From Pseudomonadota bacterium (GTDB lineage Bacteria > Pseudomonadota > Gammaproteobacteria > Pseudomonadales > Azotimanducaceae): DNA of 9,122 nt. The stretch covers positions 1 through 9,122 of the forward strand of contig JAACDS010000004.1 of NCBI GenBank assembly GCA_009936895.1, written 5' to 3'. The first letter of the stretch is position 1. Every line of letters starts with the position of its first letter. Shown here in pieces: positions 1 to 6,678 of this stretch. The notes under the pieces are model-generated. The model ran no database searches. It was given only the letters and a program-made list of their open reading frames with translations, and was not told the DNA's origin. The position numbers and the translations under genes are program-made.

Positions 1-469
1 CAATGCAGGGGCGGTGACTCATGTGATTGGGGTTGATCCCAGCAGGGAAAGTTGGGTGCTTGCCCAGCCGAAAGTGAGTGATGCCAAGGTGCCTATTGAG
101 TATTGTGAGGCAAGTGCCGAAGACATTCCGTTAGATTCCGATTCCATCGATACGGCGGTCATTACCTATACCCTGTGTACCATTTCGAATCCCGAGCAAG
201 CGTTATCCGAAGTGGCCAGAGTGCTGCGCCCCGGCGGCTTGGTGTTGGTGGCGGAGCACGCGCTGGCACCGGATGCCTCGGTAAGGAAATGGCAGCATCG
301 CCTGGATGGGCTCTGGGGCAAAATCGCCGGTGGCTGTCATATTAATCGGGATATCAGGGGACTGTTGGATAGCAGTGCCTTGGCCGTGGATGAGTGGCAG
401 GGTATGTATCTGCCCCAAACACCACGGGTGGCCGGTTATAATGTTTGGGGCAGCGCAACACTGAGATGA
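1..469 (+). CDS. Class I SAM-dependent methyltransferase, METTL7/TMT1-like, 5' end missing
   Basis: The reading frame is open from the left edge (codons begin at base 2) to a TGA at 467-469, giving about 155 C-terminal residues. A GTG at 14 lies inside the fold and is not the real start: the residues NAGAVTHVIGVDPS are the end of motif I and strand beta-2, with the Asp that normally binds the SAM ribose. Next come ASAEDIPL (adenine-side acidic loop), VITYTLCTI (motif IV region) and EVARVLRPGGLVLVAEH (motif VI, typical of Methyltransf_11). The tail, with GCHINRD and a final AGYNVWGSA, resembles the end of METTL7/TMT1 proteins (GCNLTRE, YGYAV), which methylate small thiols; this comparison is from memory. 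Substrate is therefore uncertain: a small molecule or lipid. The glycine-rich GxGxG loop lies outside the window. The TetR gene follows after 10 nt, so the two are probably co-transcribed. Confidence 0.85.
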   Translation, partial: NAGAVTHVIGVDPSRESWVLAQPKVSDAKVPIEYCEASAEDIPLDSDSIDTAVITYTLCTISNPEQALSEVARVLRPGGLVLVAEHALAPDASVRKWQHRLDGLWGKIAGGCHINRDIRGLLDSSALAVDEWQGMYLPQTPRVAGYNVWGSATLR

Positions 470-479
470 CAAAGGAAGA

Positions 480-1193
480 ATGCGACTTATGGCAGTGAAG
501 TTGGTGGAACAAAGGGTGCCTCGGGGCGATGCGACTCGACAGGCCTTGATGAAGGCAGCCGAGCGGCTGTTTGCTGAAAAGGGTCTCTCCAATGTGACCA
601 TTCGAGAGATCGTCGAGAAGGCCGGTCAAAAAAATGAATCCGCATTGCAGTACCACTTCAAGAATATGGAGGGGCTAATACTCGCCACTCATCGATTCAG
701 AGATCAACAAATTGTGGACGCTCGGATGGCGTCTCTGGAACGGCTGGAAATGGAAACTTCCGACCCGTCGCTGAGAGATGTTGTGCAGGTCATGGTGAGG
801 CCCACATTCATGCTGGCTCGTGAACGCTCGGAGTTTCGTCGATACATTCGCGCTTTCAGTTTGATGCTGGCGGCAGGGAATGTCTCTGCCCTGGTGTCCG
901 TCAGGCGGGGTTCTGGCGAATCCGATGACCGGATCGCTGCGCTTCTGCGGCAGGCGCTACCCCAGCTTGATCCAGAGGGTTTTGAACGACGTTTGGACGC
1001 GGCCATTCGCTTCATCAGCGTATCGATGCATGCTCACTCCCATACGACGAACGCGTTTCGTGGCAAGGCCAGCGACCTGTTTTTCAGTTATTTGATGGAT
1101 GCCTTGGTGGGACTTTTGTCAGCCAAGGAATCGGAGGAGACCTTGAAATTGTCTCGTGAAGTGGCGATTTTTGAGGGGCGTAGCGGCGAATAA
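480..1193 (+). CDS. TetR/AcrR-family transcriptional regulator
   Basis: This 237-residue protein has a TetR_N DNA-binding domain at about residues 18-66. TRQALMKAAERLFAEKGLSN is helix 1, followed by a helix-turn-helix from VTIREIVEKAG to SALQYHFKN, where the YHF signature ends the recognition helix. The rest (about 70-237) is helical and variable, as expected for the ligand-binding and dimer domain; the ligand cannot be predicted. Start choice is open: ATG 480 lies 3 nt after the AGGA at 473-476, while ATG 489 (MAVKLVEQ) lies 12 nt after it; neither spacing is ideal and both keep the whole HTH. The gene begins 10 nt after the methyltransferase stop, so they probably form one transcript, and the regulator may control that unit. 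A 12-bp perfect palindrome overlaps its stop codon. Whether it also controls the catabolic genes to the right is unknown. Confidence 0.92.
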   Translation: MRLMAVKLVEQRVPRGDATRQALMKAAERLFAEKGLSNVTIREIVEKAGQKNESALQYHFKNMEGLILATHRFRDQQIVDARMASLERLEMETSDPSLRDVVQVMVRPTFMLARERSEFRRYIRAFSLMLAAGNVSALVSVRRGSGESDDRIAALLRQALPQLDPEGFERRLDAAIRFISVSMHAHSHTTNAFRGKASDLFFSYLMDALVGLLSAKESEETLKLSREVAIFEGRSGE

Positions 1194-1202
1194 CGGCCGT
1201 TA
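1191..1202. repeat. Perfect 12-bp palindrome overlapping the TetR stop codon
   Basis: TAACGGCCGTTA is identical to its own reverse complement. It begins with the TAA stop of the TetR gene and sits 30 bp before the EF-hand gene. It could be a dimeric-regulator site ahead of the EF-hand gene or coincidence. It is not a terminator, having no loop and no T-tract. Confidence 0.4.
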
Positions 1203-1231
1203 AGCTCAGAGTAACCTGGAGAGGAAGAGCG

Positions 1232-1627
1232 ATGAATAAATCAGAACGAAGTGTTGTGCCGCAACAGGTGAGTGCGGTCATACAAAAGCGCGTGGGCCAA
1301 ATGCTGGCGGTATCGATACTGGCCGTCTTGTCTTTTGGTGCGTCCGCGGAAGGAAGTGATGAGCGCGAGGCGTTGATTAAGACCTTGCGCCAGGTGCATG
1401 CAAACTATCAGTCAGCCGATGAGGATGGTGACGGCAACCTGACGATGCGGCAGTTTCGCGTTTTCATAGACGCCAACGCGGAAATTAACTTCGCCAGAGC
1501 AAGTCAGGTCAAACGCATGCGCGCCTATCGACCGGCATTTTTGGCCGTCGATCTCAACAACGACGGCAGTTTGTCATGGCAGGAGTACGTTACCGTGCTG
1601 CGCAACGCGGGTAACGCCGCGCGCTAG
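1232..1627 (+). CDS. Exported EF-hand protein
   Basis: This 131-residue protein starts at an ATG preceded by GGAGAGGAAG at 1218-1227. Residues 1-23 are polar with basic residues, 24-37 are hydrophobic (MLAVSILAVLSFGA), and a Sec signal-peptide cleavage is likely after ASA at 37-39, so the mature protein of about 92 residues should be periplasmic or secreted. Two EF-hand loops follow. Loop 1 (63-74) is DEDGDGNLTMRQ, with good Asp/Asn ligands at positions 1, 3, 5 and 7 but Gln instead of Glu/Asp at position 12. Loop 2 (107-118) is DLNNDGSLSWQE, canonical with Glu at position 12. The spacing of 44 residues between loops fits a paired EF-hand domain. Calcium binding is likely at loop 2 and doubtful or weak at loop 1. 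Partner and role are unknown. It lies 38 nt after the TetR gene on the same strand and stops 5 nt before the converging mmsB stop. Confidence 0.85.
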   Translation: MNKSERSVVPQQVSAVIQKRVGQMLAVSILAVLSFGASAEGSDEREALIKTLRQVHANYQSADEDGDGNLTMRQFRVFIDANAEINFARASQVKRMRAYRPAFLAVDLNNDGSLSWQEYVTVLRNAGNAAR

Positions 1628-1632
1628 GCAGA

Positions 1633-2520
1633 TCAGCTTTCTTGAAGGTGGCGCATAACGACTGAAAAATCTTTGTGCGCCAGACCCTGCTCGTCCAGTT
1701 GGGCGTAGAGGCGTTCGGCCTGCTCCCCAAAGGGAATGGCCGCCTTGGCGCCGGTTGCGGCGTCCTGTGCCAGACGGAGATCCTTAAGCATCATGGCGAC
1801 GGCAAACCCGGGCTCGTAGTCGTTGTTCGCTGGCGAAGTGGGTACTGGGCCGGGAGCCGGACAATACGAGGTCATCGACCAGCACTGCCCGGATGCCTTG
1901 GACGAAATATTAAAAAAGGTCTCCGCATCTAGACCCAGTTTCTCCGCTAGATTGAATGCCTCTGAAGTTGCGATCATCGAGATGCCCAGCAGCATGTTGT
2001 TGGCGGTTTTAGCTGCCTGTCCATTTCCCGAAGGCCCGGCGTGGAACACATTTTTGCCCATGGCTTCTAAAATCGGTGTCGCCCTTTGGAAGTCGGCAGA
2101 CTCGCCACCGACCATAAAGGTGAGTGTGCCGGCATTGGCTGCGGCCACACCGCCAGATACGGGAGCGTCCAGTGATCTGAACTGTTTTTGCAGGGCTTGT
2201 GTGCCGGCGCTTCGGGCCTCGTCTACGGCGATGGTTGAGCAGTCAATAAGCAGGGCGCCGTTATCCGTGTGGGCCAATACGCCGTCGTCGTCAAAGTACA
2301 CTGCGTGCACGTGTTTACCCGCGGGTAGCATGGTAATCACGTATTCGGCATCGCTGACGCATTGTGCGATGCTGGTTGCGGCGAGGGCGCCGGCCTCTAC
2401 GGCGTTCTCAACACTCTGGGGATTCAAATCAAAGGCGCGTACCTGATGACCCGCCTTGGCCAGGTTGGCACACATGCCGCTGCCCATGTTACCCAATCCA
2501 ATGAAAGCGATATTACTCAT
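1633..2520 (-). CDS. mmsB: 3-hydroxyisobutyrate dehydrogenase
   Basis: This 295-residue protein, usual length for the family, would oxidise 3-hydroxyisobutyrate to methylmalonate semialdehyde with NAD+ in valine breakdown. The N-terminal Rossmann fold has GLGNMG at 8-13, and Asp31 at the end of strand 2 favours NAD over NADP. ITMLPAGKHV at 62-71 is typical of MmsB. The substrate-binding signature DAPVSGG is at 118-124, followed by GTLTFMVGG. The catalytic lysine is Lys171 in GNGQAAKTANN, with Asn175 beside it. The C-terminal stretch CPAPGPVPTSPANNDY...MMLKDLRLAQDA is characteristic of HIBADH rather than tartronate semialdehyde reductase (GarR), though a related beta-hydroxyacid substrate cannot be excluded. 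AGGGA lies 5 nt before the ATG. It is the last gene of the leftward array, 50 nt after dgoD. The usual partner mmsA is not in the window. Confidence 0.93.
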   Translation of the reverse strand: MSNIAFIGLGNMGSGMCANLAKAGHQVRAFDLNPQSVENAVEAGALAATSIAQCVSDAEYVITMLPAGKHVHAVYFDDDGVLAHTDNGALLIDCSTIAVDEARSAGTQALQKQFRSLDAPVSGGVAAANAGTLTFMVGGESADFQRATPILEAMGKNVFHAGPSGNGQAAKTANNMLLGISMIATSEAFNLAEKLGLDAETFFNISSKASGQCWSMTSYCPAPGPVPTSPANNDYEPGFAVAMMLKDLRLAQDAATGAKAAIPFGEQAERLYAQLDEQGLAHKDFSVVMRHLQES

Positions 2521-2570
2521 CGTGTTCCCTTTTCCTTATGTGTATTCGTTGTTCGCTGGGTTTGTGGCGC

Positions 2571-3719
2571 CTACCATTCAGCGATACTGCCATCCGGGTG
2601 ACGCCAAACGGGGTTACGCCATCGATGGCCTTCCGCGGCTTTGGCTCTGACCACTTCTTCGTTGATCCGAATGCCCAGCCCCGGGCCTTGAGGGATGTCA
2701 ACGAAGCCGTCCTGAAAGGCGAAGACATCTGGATTGTCCAGATAGCCAGTTAAGTCGTTTGCTTGATTGTAGTGAATGCCCTGACTCTGCTCCTGAATAA
2801 AAGCATTTTGACAGACTGCGTCGACCTGCAGGCAAGCGGCCAAGGCGATAGGCCCTAACGGGCAATGCGGGGCAAGAGCGATATCCCAGGTTTCTGCCAT
2901 GTCAGCGATTTTTTTGCATTCGGTAATGCCGCCGGCGTGAGAAAGATCCGGTTGGATAATGTCCGCGGCTCCCAGGGTAAACAAGGTTTTGAAGTCGTAT
3001 CGAGAGAACAGTCGTTCACCGGTCGCGATGGGTACATGTGTTTGCCTGCGTAGTTCAGCCATTGCGTCCAAGTGTTCGCTGAGCACCGGCTCCTCGATAA
3101 AGAGCGGTGAGAAGGGCTCGATTGCGTGGATCAGGGCCTGGGCCATAGGGACATGCACACGGCCGTGAAAGTCCACGGCGATATCCAAGGCGCTACCCAC
3201 CGCTTCCCGCAGGTGCGCGATACGCTCGACCGCGTCATCAATCTTGCTGTGGCTGTCGACAATTTGCATCTCCTCGGTGAGATTCATCTTAGTGGCTTTG
3301 AACCCGTCGCTGATGGCGCGTTGGGCGCTGTTCACGATGTCGGCTGGCCGATCACCGCCGACCCAGGCGTAGACACGAATGCGGTCACGCACTTGGCCGC
3401 CGAGCAGCTGATGCACCGGCGCGTCATGAAACTTACCCTTGATATCCCACAGGGCTTGATCGATGCCCGCAATGGCACTCATGTGGATGCCGCCGCCGCG
3501 GTAAAACCCGCCACGGTAGAGGGTTTGCCAATGCCGTTCTATTTGCAGCGGATCCTCGCCGATCAAATAGTCGGCAAGTTCCGCTACAGCGGCGGCGACG
3601 GTATGGGCACGACCTTCCAGAACGGGTTCCCCCCAGCCGACTAGCCCCTCGTCGGTGGATATCTTTAAAAAACACCATCGCGGCGCGACGATGAAGGTTT
3701 CCAGAGCAGTGATTTTCAT
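2571..3719 (-). CDS. dgoD: D-galactonate dehydratase (enolase superfamily)
   Basis: This 382-residue protein matches E. coli DgoD in length and, as recalled, over nearly its whole sequence, from MKIT...PRW.FLKI.TDEG.VGWGEPV to the end WRNP.WRH.D.S.AEW. DgoD dehydrates D-galactonate to 2-keto-3-deoxy-D-galactonate in the cytoplasm. All expected active-site residues are at the E. coli positions: metal ligands Asp183, Glu209 and Glu235; His185 in DFHGR as acid; His285 in APHCPLGP as base; Glu310 in QEQS. The N-terminal capping domain (about 1-120) carries YRGGFYRGG and SAIAGIDQALWDIKGK, and the barrel follows. Other enolase-superfamily sugar-acid dehydratases share this scaffold, so substrate is strongly but not absolutely indicated. 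The start has no good Shine-Dalgarno sequence (AAGCAAACTCT precedes the ATG), and the TPR gene ends 28 nt upstream, suggesting translational coupling. No dgoK, dgoA or transporter gene is in the window. Confidence 0.93.
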   Translation of the reverse strand: MKITALETFIVAPRWCFLKISTDEGLVGWGEPVLEGRAHTVAAAVAELADYLIGEDPLQIERHWQTLYRGGFYRGGGIHMSAIAGIDQALWDIKGKFHDAPVHQLLGGQVRDRIRVYAWVGGDRPADIVNSAQRAISDGFKATKMNLTEEMQIVDSHSKIDDAVERIAHLREAVGSALDIAVDFHGRVHVPMAQALIHAIEPFSPLFIEEPVLSEHLDAMAELRRQTHVPIATGERLFSRYDFKTLFTLGAADIIQPDLSHAGGITECKKIADMAETWDIALAPHCPLGPIALAACLQVDAVCQNAFIQEQSQGIHYNQANDLTGYLDNPDVFAFQDGFVDIPQGPGLGIRINEEVVRAKAAEGHRWRNPVWRHPDGSIAEW

Positions 3720-3747
3720 AGAGTTTGCTTTTGGTTCTGCGTTGAAA

Positions 3748-5427
3748 TTAAAACTTTGCGCAGCTTAGCCAGATGTCAGCCCGGGCCCAACTCTTTTGCA
3801 GATCGTCGTTGACTGCAGGGTCATCCATGCCGCGAGCGGCCAGGGATTGCTGCAAGCCGTGGAGGGACCAACCGTTGTGCGGATGGTCTTTCAGCTCATC
3901 ACGAAAAACCGCTTCTGCTTTGGAGGGTTGCCCGGCATCGAGCAGTGTCTGCCCAAGCCAATGTCGGGCAGCAAAGGGCAGGGGTTCAGGCTCGTCGTAG
4001 TCGAGTGCATCCTCCAAAGTCACAGCTTGGCTAAAGGCTTCCAGCGCGGCTTCGGTATCGCCCTGAGTGACCGAGATTTCGCCGGCTAAGAGATAAGTCA
4101 GTACGCCGACTACGTTCTTCGCAGGATGGAAACGGATTTTATCGTCAGTCTTGGCAATGTAGTCCTGCAATATCTTCAACACGGTTTCAGCGCCTGCCAA
4201 ATCGCCGCTTTTAAGCATCGCGTAGCCTTTGGCAAAATCGTAGATGGCGGCAGAGGCTCGATTGTCCGGTCGGTGATCCAATGCCAGTACCTCATCGAAG
4301 CGACCGAAGCGAATCAGGGTAGTGGCCTCGAACTGGGCGTCTCCAGCGTATTTCCGGTAGTCCTTGCCAGCTTGAGTGGCAACCGCTCCTTGGCCGTCGT
4401 ATGAGGCGGCAAAGAGCAGCATATGGAGGTTATGCGTGGGTCCATAAGAAAAGCCCTTGCCTTGGGCTGCGAGTAAGTCCGCATTTTTTGCCGCGGTATT
4501 GGCGCGTACGGAACGACCCCATAGTCCCACCTCATTCCAGGTGTGCGATGGCATGTGTTGAATGTGGCTGGCGAGTGGCACAGTAGACGCCAAGTGGTCG
4601 GCACAGGCGAGGGCCAGTTCGGGTTGCTGGCTGGATTCGGTGGCGTGAATGTACAGATGACAGGCGCCAGGGTGTTTGATGTCTTGTGCAAGCACTCGGG
4701 TCAATACGCCATGCAGGCGTTGTAGGTCGGGATCCGCCAGATCCCGGTAGCCGCGCCGATCTTCCAGCAAAAATAGGGCAACCGCGTAAATCGACGCGAT
4801 GTTGTGATCGTCTGGGTAGGTGTCGTAAACCTTGGCCATGGCATCGGCAAAGGCCTGATCGACAGGTCGTCGGTTGGCCGTTTCGTAGTCAGCTGGATAG
4901 CGAACTAGGGTTGCTTCGATCAGTGCTCGCTCCATGGCTGACGCGCTGTACTTGAGTGCATTGGCCTGACGAATCGCCACCCGGGCGGCTGCGGCTTGCT
5001 CTGCACTCATGCCGCCGTTGAGAAAGGAGCCGCGGGAAAACGCCTCGCCCCAAAAACACATGGCACAGGTTGGGTCCAACTCTCGAGCCTTTACCATCGA
5101 CGCGATGGACTCCGTCATGTTGTATGCCCAACGCAGCTGCATTCCCTGATCAAAAAACGCTTGGGCTTGGGGGTTGTCCGTTGAAATAGGCCACCGATAA
5201 CTGCCGAGGGCCGCAGGAAGTAACTGAATGGAAGCATCAGGATGCGCCATGGACAGGTGTTTGTTGTGCGCTTTTTGATCTGGCTTAGCCGACCAAGCAT
5301 TCATTGTCACCCCAGCGAACATCGCGAGAATGACGAGAAATGACCGAAAACTCAGTCCGTGTTGCCCCGCTAACCGTTGACTAACCGAGACGTGCGCCAG
5401 ATTGGCGTAATGTGTAAGTGAGCTCAC
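3748..5427 (-). CDS. Exported tetratricopeptide-repeat protein with conserved-looking His clusters, function unknown
   Basis: I place the start at GTG 5427 (559 residues), because AGGAG at 5434-5438 lies 6 nt before it; a longer frame to 5472 lacks such a site. Residues 29-42 form a hydrophobic segment (FLVILAMFAGV) and cleavage is likely after AWSA at 44-47, so the protein is probably periplasmic. TPR-like helical repeats appear at about 87-130 (AFFDQGMQLRWAYN...KARELDPTCAMCFWGEA), and again near 405-520 (GDLAGAETVL, GDTEAALEAFSQAV, GQPSKAEAVFRDEL). The middle has His-rich motifs: HPGACHLYIHATE (His252, 257, 261, Glu264), HIQHMPSH (His288, 291, 295) and HNLH (His332, 335), plus C121-x-x-C124. 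I recall similar motifs in bacterial TPR proteins of unknown function. They suggest a metal or active site rather than a pure scaffold, but this is inference. It follows the metallo-beta-lactamase gene by 81 nt and precedes dgoD by 28 nt. Confidence 0.85.
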   Translation of the reverse strand: MSSLTHYANLAHVSVSQRLAGQHGLSFRSFLVILAMFAGVTMNAWSAKPDQKAHNKHLSMAHPDASIQLLPAALGSYRWPISTDNPQAQAFFDQGMQLRWAYNMTESIASMVKARELDPTCAMCFWGEAFSRGSFLNGGMSAEQAAAARVAIRQANALKYSASAMERALIEATLVRYPADYETANRRPVDQAFADAMAKVYDTYPDDHNIASIYAVALFLLEDRRGYRDLADPDLQRLHGVLTRVLAQDIKHPGACHLYIHATESSQQPELALACADHLASTVPLASHIQHMPSHTWNEVGLWGRSVRANTAAKNADLLAAQGKGFSYGPTHNLHMLLFAASYDGQGAVATQAGKDYRKYAGDAQFEATTLIRFGRFDEVLALDHRPDNRASAAIYDFAKGYAMLKSGDLAGAETVLKILQDYIAKTDDKIRFHPAKNVVGVLTYLLAGEISVTQGDTEAALEAFSQAVTLEDALDYDEPEPLPFAARHWLGQTLLDAGQPSKAEAVFRDELKDHPHNGWSLHGLQQSLAARGMDDPAVNDDLQKSWARADIWLSCAKF

Positions 5428-5476
5428 TGCGTACTCCTGTTTTCCCTCGAGCAGGATCAAGACTAGCAGCAAACGC

Positions 5477-5498
5477 GCATTCGCTCAGTAGCGAACGC
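5477..5498 (-). other. Intergenic RNA hairpin between the metallo-beta-lactamase and TPR genes
   Basis: Read on the minus strand, the transcript would contain GCGUUCGCU, loop ACUG, then AGCGAAUGC: a 9-bp stem with one G-U pair closed by a 4-nt loop. On the plus strand the same place gives an A-C mismatch, so the pairing fits leftward transcription better. No U-tract follows, so a simple intrinsic terminator is unlikely. It could set the relative level of the TPR message by processing, stabilisation or partial attenuation. Confidence 0.5.
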
Positions 5499-5508
5499 CG
5501 CCCGTGTT

Positions 5509-6543
5509 TCAGCGAATGATGACTTCGTCAGATTCAGGCGGCAGTTCAAAGACTTGAAGGTCATGGGCTAACAGGGTTTTGTCACTCAAGCCCCGTAGAA
5601 ACATGGTTTCAGTGAGTGAGTTCATTGGCGTGGGTACCAGATGATAGAGCACCAGTTGCTCGATTCCTGCCGCTGTGGCGGCCTCTTCGAGGGTGCGTGT
5701 GTCGGCGTGATAGTCGGTCACGTCTGCGATAATCTGGGCAAAAGTGGTGCGCCCGGACTCAAGCATGGCGTTTTGCATTATGTCCAGCGAGTCTCGAGCC
5801 AAGGCGTCGTGAAAGACGATGTCAGCACCCGCCGCCGCCGCGAACAGATTGTCTGACGTATTGGTGTCACCGCTGATTACCACTGAGCGCCCCCGATAAT
5901 CAAATCGGTAACCGACAGCAGGATCGATGGGGTGATGGTCAACTAGGAAGCTGGTGACCGTCATCGTATCGTCTTGCCAGACAAGCCCGGGTTGAAACGT
6001 CTTGGCTACCATGGGGCCGGCAGACGGTGGCAGTAACGCCTCGCCGTGGTGGGCAGTGCGATAGCCGCGGTCGAGGCGGTATGCCTGATTGAAGCCGGCG
6101 ACAACGGTCTCAACGCCGCTCGGGCCATAGACCCGCATGCTGGCTCGTCGTCCGGCGACCCAAGACGCCAAGTTAACATCGGCCAGTCCGGCAATGTGAT
6201 CTGAGTGAAAATGCGTCAGCATGACGCCGGTCAAACGATTCATGGGCAGCTGAGCTTGGGCGATTCGCATGGGTGATCGAGCGCCAACATCGACTAAGAA
6301 AAAATGCTCTGGTGTTACCACCGCCAAGCATGCTTGGGCGCGATCGGGATTATTGCCCAATGGCGATGCGCTGCCGCAAACCACGACCTGAAGACCATCG
6401 AAGGCCTCTGGTCCACTGTTCAACATCACAGCAACGCCTGTCTGCATCATCATGTCTTGGACTGAAGCAGACCGGTACAGCAGACCGCCGAGAAGCGTTA
6501 GTCCAACAAGTATTACGCCTGAGATTTTGAAGATACGACTCAT
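5509..6543 (-). CDS. Membrane-anchored metallo-beta-lactamase-fold hydrolase, AtsA-arylsulfatase/RNase Z-like
   Basis: I place the start at ATG 6543 (344 residues, MSRIFKI). A GTG at 6552 is possible but overlaps the GAGGAG ribosome site (6552-6557) that lies 8 nt before the ATG. Residues 7-23 form one hydrophobic segment, so the catalytic domain should face the periplasm, as an anchored or exported protein. The fold begins at about 50 (LQVVVCGSASPLGNNPDRAQAC). The metal motif HFHSDH is at 111-116 (His111, His113, Asp115, His116), followed by HH at 203-204 in VDHHP, Asp226 in ISGDTNTSDN, and a late LYHLVP histidine near 309. This pattern fits the RNase Z-like branch that includes type III arylsulfatase AtsA; an export signal argues against tRNA processing. 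Substrate is unproven: sulfate ester, phosphodiester or lactone are all possible. It sits 135 nt after the GST gene and 81 nt before the TPR gene. Presence near a type I sulfatase gives weak support for sulfate-ester chemistry. Confidence 0.85.
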   Translation of the reverse strand: MSRIFKISGVILVGLTLLGGLLYRSASVQDMMMQTGVAVMLNSGPEAFDGLQVVVCGSASPLGNNPDRAQACLAVVTPEHFFLVDVGARSPMRIAQAQLPMNRLTGVMLTHFHSDHIAGLADVNLASWVAGRRASMRVYGPSGVETVVAGFNQAYRLDRGYRTAHHGEALLPPSAGPMVAKTFQPGLVWQDDTMTVTSFLVDHHPIDPAVGYRFDYRGRSVVISGDTNTSDNLFAAAAGADIVFHDALARDSLDIMQNAMLESGRTTFAQIIADVTDYHADTRTLEEAATAAGIEQLVLYHLVPTPMNSLTETMFLRGLSDKTLLAHDLQVFELPPESDEVIIR

Positions 6544-6596
6544 AGTGATCACTCCTCGTGAGGTATTTGTTGTCCCGATCCGGTGCAGGTGTGCTT

Positions 6597-6622
6597 GAGA
6601 CGGTTCGATTTTCGAGACGGTT
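6597..6622. repeat. Tandem 9-bp direct repeat upstream of the metallo-beta-lactamase gene
   Basis: GAGACGGTT occurs at 6597-6605 and 6614-6622, a 17-bp period, within the 135-bp gap between the GST stop and the metallo-beta-lactamase start. On the coding (minus) strand it reads AACCGTCTC twice, about 54-80 nt before the ATG. The position fits a regulator site or promoter-proximal element for a second transcript start within the array. No convincing sigma-70 boxes were seen. The rest of the gap (6623-6678) holds only a weak GGCCC/GGGCC pairing with no T-tract. Confidence 0.4.
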
Positions 6623-6678
6623 TAAGCATGGCTTGAGGGCCCAGCAGGTTCAAGGTCCAGGGCCTTAGACCCCCAGTC

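Noticed and set aside
203..656. Leftward frames opposite the methyltransferase and TetR genes
   Set aside because: Antisense to conserved motif VI of the methyltransferase and to the TetR HTH; no independent support.
1628..1632. Bidirectional terminator between the converging EF-hand and mmsB genes
   Set aside because: Only 5 nt separate the stops and no stem-loop with a T-tract is seen nearby.
1823..2446. Rightward 207-codon frame opposite mmsB
   Set aside because: It lies wholly inside the well-supported mmsB gene, has no recognisable domain or ribosome site, and is explained by GC-rich codon bias of the opposite strand.
3126..3644. Rightward 172-codon frame opposite dgoD
   Set aside because: Fully inside dgoD, whose active-site residues are all intact; the antisense product has no motif.
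5428..5472. Longer start for the TPR protein
   Set aside because: The 15 extra codons span the AGGAG site at 5434-5438 that serves GTG 5427, and they have no ribosome site of their own.
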